From Sphingomonadales bacterium UBA7473 (lineage in GTDB: Bacteria > Pseudomonadota > Alphaproteobacteria > Sphingomonadales > Sphingomonadaceae), in contig DLOX01000018.1 of assembly GCA_002478575.1 (NCBI GenBank), positions 1 through 6,669 on the forward strand: DNA of 6,669 nucleotides, given 5' to 3'. Positions within the stretch are counted from its first letter, which is position 1. Every line of letters begins with the position of its first letter. The translations under genes were made by a program, and so were the position numbers. The notes below the pieces were generated by a model that saw only the letters and a program-made list of their open reading frames with translations, was not told the origin of the DNA and made no database searches. Shown one piece after another: positions 4,373 to 6,669 of this stretch.

Positions 4373-6295
4373 CTAAATATCTGCGGCAAGACTCAACGAT
4401 ATGGCCCGGGCCGGACTGAACGAAAATCCTCCACTGCTGCTTACCCGCCAGCCATAATCATTGAAGAGATTGGTCACGAGGCCTCGCAATAGCATATTCG
4501 CTCGCCCGAACTTGAAACGATAACGCGTACCGATGCCAACCGTTTCCCGCGCCGTGCCGCTAAAGCTGTTGGCGATATTCGCGGTCTCAGGCGAGATGGC
4601 TTCAAGTGCCAAATCGAAGGACCAAGCCTCTTGCCCGGCGGGTCGCCAATCGAGATTGGCCACGGCACGTCGTTTGAACGACCCCACTGGTCGCTCACCG
4701 ATCAAGCCCGCTTCCACATCAGGCCCGCTGATCTTGGGATCGATGATCAGGGCGCCGGCAACAATGGTCAAACCCTTGGCCAAAGTGCCTGAGAGTGAAA
4801 GCTCAATCCCGCGATTGCGCACTCCACCCAGCTGACGAAAACGCTGTGTGCTATCGACATTGAAATAGGGCTTCTTGATATCGAACACCCCTGCAATCAG
4901 AGCGAGTTTGTCAGTGATCGCATAGCGAAGGCCTGCATCTATCTGGCGCGTGCGAAGAGCTGGTGGCGCTTCGCTGCGGTTTATCGCAATGTCAGGTGCA
5001 ACAGCGCTTTCCTCCAAGCCCCGCACATAGCCACCATAGGCAATGAGCCCCGGCAACAGATTGATCGACGCATTGGCATTGAGCAGCAGCGGCTTATCCT
5101 TGGTGATCGCGTCTGCGAGCGCGGCATTCGCGAAATCGACTGTCTTGCGATAATCCGCCTTCTGCGCGGCGATGCTCAGTGAACCGCGGTTCTTAATCTG
5201 AAGCTCATAGCCCAGGCCGAGCGTGATTTGCTTCACGGCGGACACATCATTCGCACCAAAAGTGAAATTGGGTCGGGCGCGATCATCTTCGACATCGATG
5301 CGGCTAACGCCAAGCGACACGCGCTGCTGCCCGCCAAACTCCCGCTTCTGATCTCGGCCACGAATCGAAGCGATGAGGCTGTGACGCAGCGTCTCTCCGG
5401 ACCAACGCCGCGTGATCCGCACCTCCCCCGATGTAGAACCCGCAAAATTATCCTCGTCCGCCACAATCAAGCGATTAGTGACACTGCCATCGGGCTGTGC
5501 ACCAAGCAAGAGGTCCGCAAAGAACCGATCATCCGTACGCTGAGACCGGAAAAGCCCGGCATCAACACGCCATTCCCCAATACCAATTTTGCTGATCAGG
5601 CCAGCATTGATGGTGTGAAAGCTGTTGCGTGCCCAAGGCTGGCCAAGCAGTGTTTTACGCGGAATGCGCGCAGGGATATTGGGCGTTGCCGGAAATATGA
5701 AAGGCGATTGGCTCGCCCGGGCAAATTTGAAGCGGCTGATATAGGCCGTCACTTCGGCATCGGCGCGCGGTGTCCAGCCAAGAAACAAAGACTGGCTGTT
5801 AAAATTCCCATAGCGCACATGGGGCAATCGCGCGATGCGGAAGCCCTGCCCCACCGAAAGTCCCAGCTTATCCTTGATCAATGGGATTTTCAGCTGCAGC
5901 GATCCTGTGCTGTTGCCGTCAGTGTCCATTTCCAGCTCAGCGCTATAGATGCGCTTGCCTTCATATTTCTCTAGCTTGAGATCAACAATACCGGTCGGCG
6001 ACGGAAATGGAAATCCGCGCGCGCCATAGCCTACCCGTATTGAGCTACTGTCCACCATTCGGTTAGAGGCGATCCCCTGCTGGTCATAGTAGAGGCCTTC
6101 AATCCGCACATTGCCTGCCTCAACCGGATTGAAACCGCGCACCTCTTCAGACGAGTAGATGCCGATCCGGTCATTGCCCACGGCCCGGCCAAATGCATCG
6201 TCAGCCTGCGTCACCGCATTGGCGGTGGTGCGCTGCGCATATGCAGGCAAGCTGCTGGCAATGGCCAACAGCGATAGGGCTTGTCTGAACACCAT
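4373..6295 (-). CDS. TonB-dependent receptor with shortened plug
   Basis: A 640-residue outer-membrane protein. Residues 1-20 form a signal peptide with a probable cleavage at AYA|Q. Residues about 33-108 look like the second half of a TonB-receptor plug: DDAFGRAVGNDRIGIYSSEEVRGF with VRGF at 52-55, RIEG at 64-67, and FPFPSPTGIVDLKL at 95-108. The rest is a long amphipathic beta-barrel, compatible in size with 22 strands, with a late TNLFNDYGW motif (608-616) typical of these receptors. No TonB box and no first plug half are visible between signal peptide and plug; a subfamily with this architecture exists in sphingomonads as far as I recall. The last residue is Ile rather than the usual aromatic. 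Start: ATG at 6295 with GGA five bases upstream. It follows tlyA by 30 bases and precedes tspO by 32. Substrate unknown: iron-siderophore or tetrapyrrole are the reasonable guesses. Confidence 0.82.
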   Translation of the reverse strand: MVFRQALSLLAIASSLPAYAQRTTANAVTQADDAFGRAVGNDRIGIYSSEEVRGFNPVEAGNVRIEGLYYDQQGIASNRMVDSSSIRVGYGARGFPFPSPTGIVDLKLEKYEGKRIYSAELEMDTDGNSTGSLQLKIPLIKDKLGLSVGQGFRIARLPHVRYGNFNSQSLFLGWTPRADAEVTAYISRFKFARASQSPFIFPATPNIPARIPRKTLLGQPWARNSFHTINAGLISKIGIGEWRVDAGLFRSQRTDDRFFADLLLGAQPDGSVTNRLIVADEDNFAGSTSGEVRITRRWSGETLRHSLIASIRGRDQKREFGGQQRVSLGVSRIDVEDDRARPNFTFGANDVSAVKQITLGLGYELQIKNRGSLSIAAQKADYRKTVDFANAALADAITKDKPLLLNANASINLLPGLIAYGGYVRGLEESAVAPDIAINRSEAPPALRTRQIDAGLRYAITDKLALIAGVFDIKKPYFNVDSTQRFRQLGGVRNRGIELSLSGTLAKGLTIVAGALIIDPKISGPDVEAGLIGERPVGSFKRRAVANLDWRPAGQEAWSFDLALEAISPETANIANSFSGTARETVGIGTRYRFKFGRANMLLRGLVTNLFNDYGWRVSSSGGFSFSPARAISLSLAADI

Positions 6296-6303
6296 GCGGT
6301 CCG

Positions 6304-6318
6304 GTTGCAGCTTGCAAC
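6304..6318. promoter_or_regulatory. Inverted repeat in the tlyA-receptor gap
   Basis: GTTGCA (6304-6309), GCT, TGCAAC (6313-6318): a perfect 6-3-6 dyad filling half of the 30-base gap between tlyA and the receptor start. On the mRNA it would form a compact hairpin just before the weak GGA ribosome site of the receptor. It could be an operator, a translation-modulating hairpin or an mRNA processing site. No T-run follows, so a terminator is unlikely. Confidence 0.35.
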
Positions 6319-6325
6319 TCGTCCG

Positions 6326-6669
6326 TCAAGATGTGCGGTGGGCCGCGATCAGGAATTCGACATTGCCTTCGGGGCCCGTGATCGGGCTTTCGACAATGCC
6401 TTGAACAGACCATCCCAATGCAACCAGCCATTCCCGAACATCATCACAGACCCGGGCATGGACAGCGGGGTCACGCACAACACCACCCTTCCCCACTTCG
6501 TCTCGACCTGCTTCAAACTGCGGCTTGATCAGCGCCATCAATCGAGCGTCAGGCTTGGCAAAGCCGATCGGCCGTTCAAGCACCTTTGCCAAGCCGATGA
6601 AGCTTGCATCGCAAACGATGAGATCAACCGGCTCTGAGATATGCCCCGCATCCAAAATCCGGGCGCTGG
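6326..6669 (-). CDS. tlyA: TlyA family rRNA 2'-O-methyltransferase, 3' part (5' end outside window)
   Basis: The last 113 full codons of a TlyA-type protein; the frame is open through the right edge, so the start and the N-terminal S4 RNA-binding domain lie outside. The visible part is the second half of the FtsJ-like SAM-dependent methyltransferase domain: EPVDLIVCDASFIGL, MALIKPQFEAG, VGKGGVVRDPAVH, and the C-terminal ESPITGPEGNVEFLIAAHR, all strong TlyA signatures. TlyA proteins add 2'-O-methyl groups to cytidines of 16S and/or 23S rRNA, which affects capreomycin susceptibility in mycobacteria; older annotation calls them hemolysin A. The first codons seen are Ser-Ala-Arg-Ile-Leu-Asp-Ala-Gly-His; the Leu is a TTG and should not be taken as the start. 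The receptor gene follows after 30 bases on the same strand. Confidence 0.9.
   Translation of the reverse strand, partial: SARILDAGHISEPVDLIVCDASFIGLAKVLERPIGFAKPDARLMALIKPQFEAGRDEVGKGGVVRDPAVHARVCDDVREWLVALGWSVQGIVESPITGPEGNVEFLIAAHRTS

Noticed and set aside
4366..4375. Palindrome TAGCGCGCTA at the receptor stop codon
   Set aside because: It contains the stop codon itself, is short, and has no loop or T-run; nothing supports a function.
5228..5974. 248-codon open frame on the plus strand antisense to the receptor gene
   Set aside because: It lies wholly opposite a gene with strong family motifs, and its translation shows no recognisable domain and a composition typical of an antisense shadow.

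Overview
The window looks like a chromosomal segment from an alphaproteobacterium, most likely of the order Sphingomonadales. Three things point there: moderately high GC, the family flavour of the proteins (TlyA, a COG2945-type hydrolase, a TonB-dependent receptor with a shortened plug), and an interspersed palindrome ATTCCGGG-TCAAG-CCCGGAAT at the left edge, of a kind I recall as common in such genomes. This assignment rests on recognition, not on a search. I see no phage, transposase, tRNA, rRNA or CRISPR sequence.

Left block (82-2560, minus strand): a tight three-gene operon. It reads, in transcription order, a NifS-type cysteine desulfurase, an IscS-type cysteine desulfurase, and an adrenodoxin-type [2Fe-2S] ferredoxin. 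Each junction is a 4-base stop/start overlap (GTGA, then ATGA). This is sulfur mobilisation plus electron supply for Fe-S cluster or other sulfur-transfer chemistry, but without IscU, IscA, HscA/B or any SUF scaffold inside the window. Both desulfurases appear to use non-ATG starts (TTG and GTG).

Control region (2561-2670): about 110 bases between divergent transcription units. It holds a symmetric -10-like box CCTATATAGG and a perfect 7-5-7 dyad GATTGCG-N5-CGCAATC between that box and the desulfurase start. This is the most interesting regulatory signal in the window and a candidate operator for the MarR-like protein encoded nearby.

Middle block (2671-3786, plus strand): a small alpha/beta hydrolase (COG2945 type, intact Ser-Asp-His triad) followed 12 bases later by a MarR-like winged-helix protein. 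The MarR-like gene collides head-on with the next block, and the two stop codons interleave in TTAG.

Right block (3783-6669, minus strand): in transcription order, the 3' part of a TlyA-type rRNA 2'-O-methyltransferase (cut by the window edge), a 640-aa TonB-dependent receptor with a short plug and no visible TonB box, and a TspO/MBR membrane protein. The gaps are about 30 bases each, so a single transcript is plausible. An outer-membrane receptor next to TspO, a tetrapyrrole-binding family, suggests but does not prove a link to porphyrin or metal-complex uptake.

No gap in the window exceeds 300 bases. Coding density is very high, and the only substantial non-coding stretches are 1-81 and 2561-2670.
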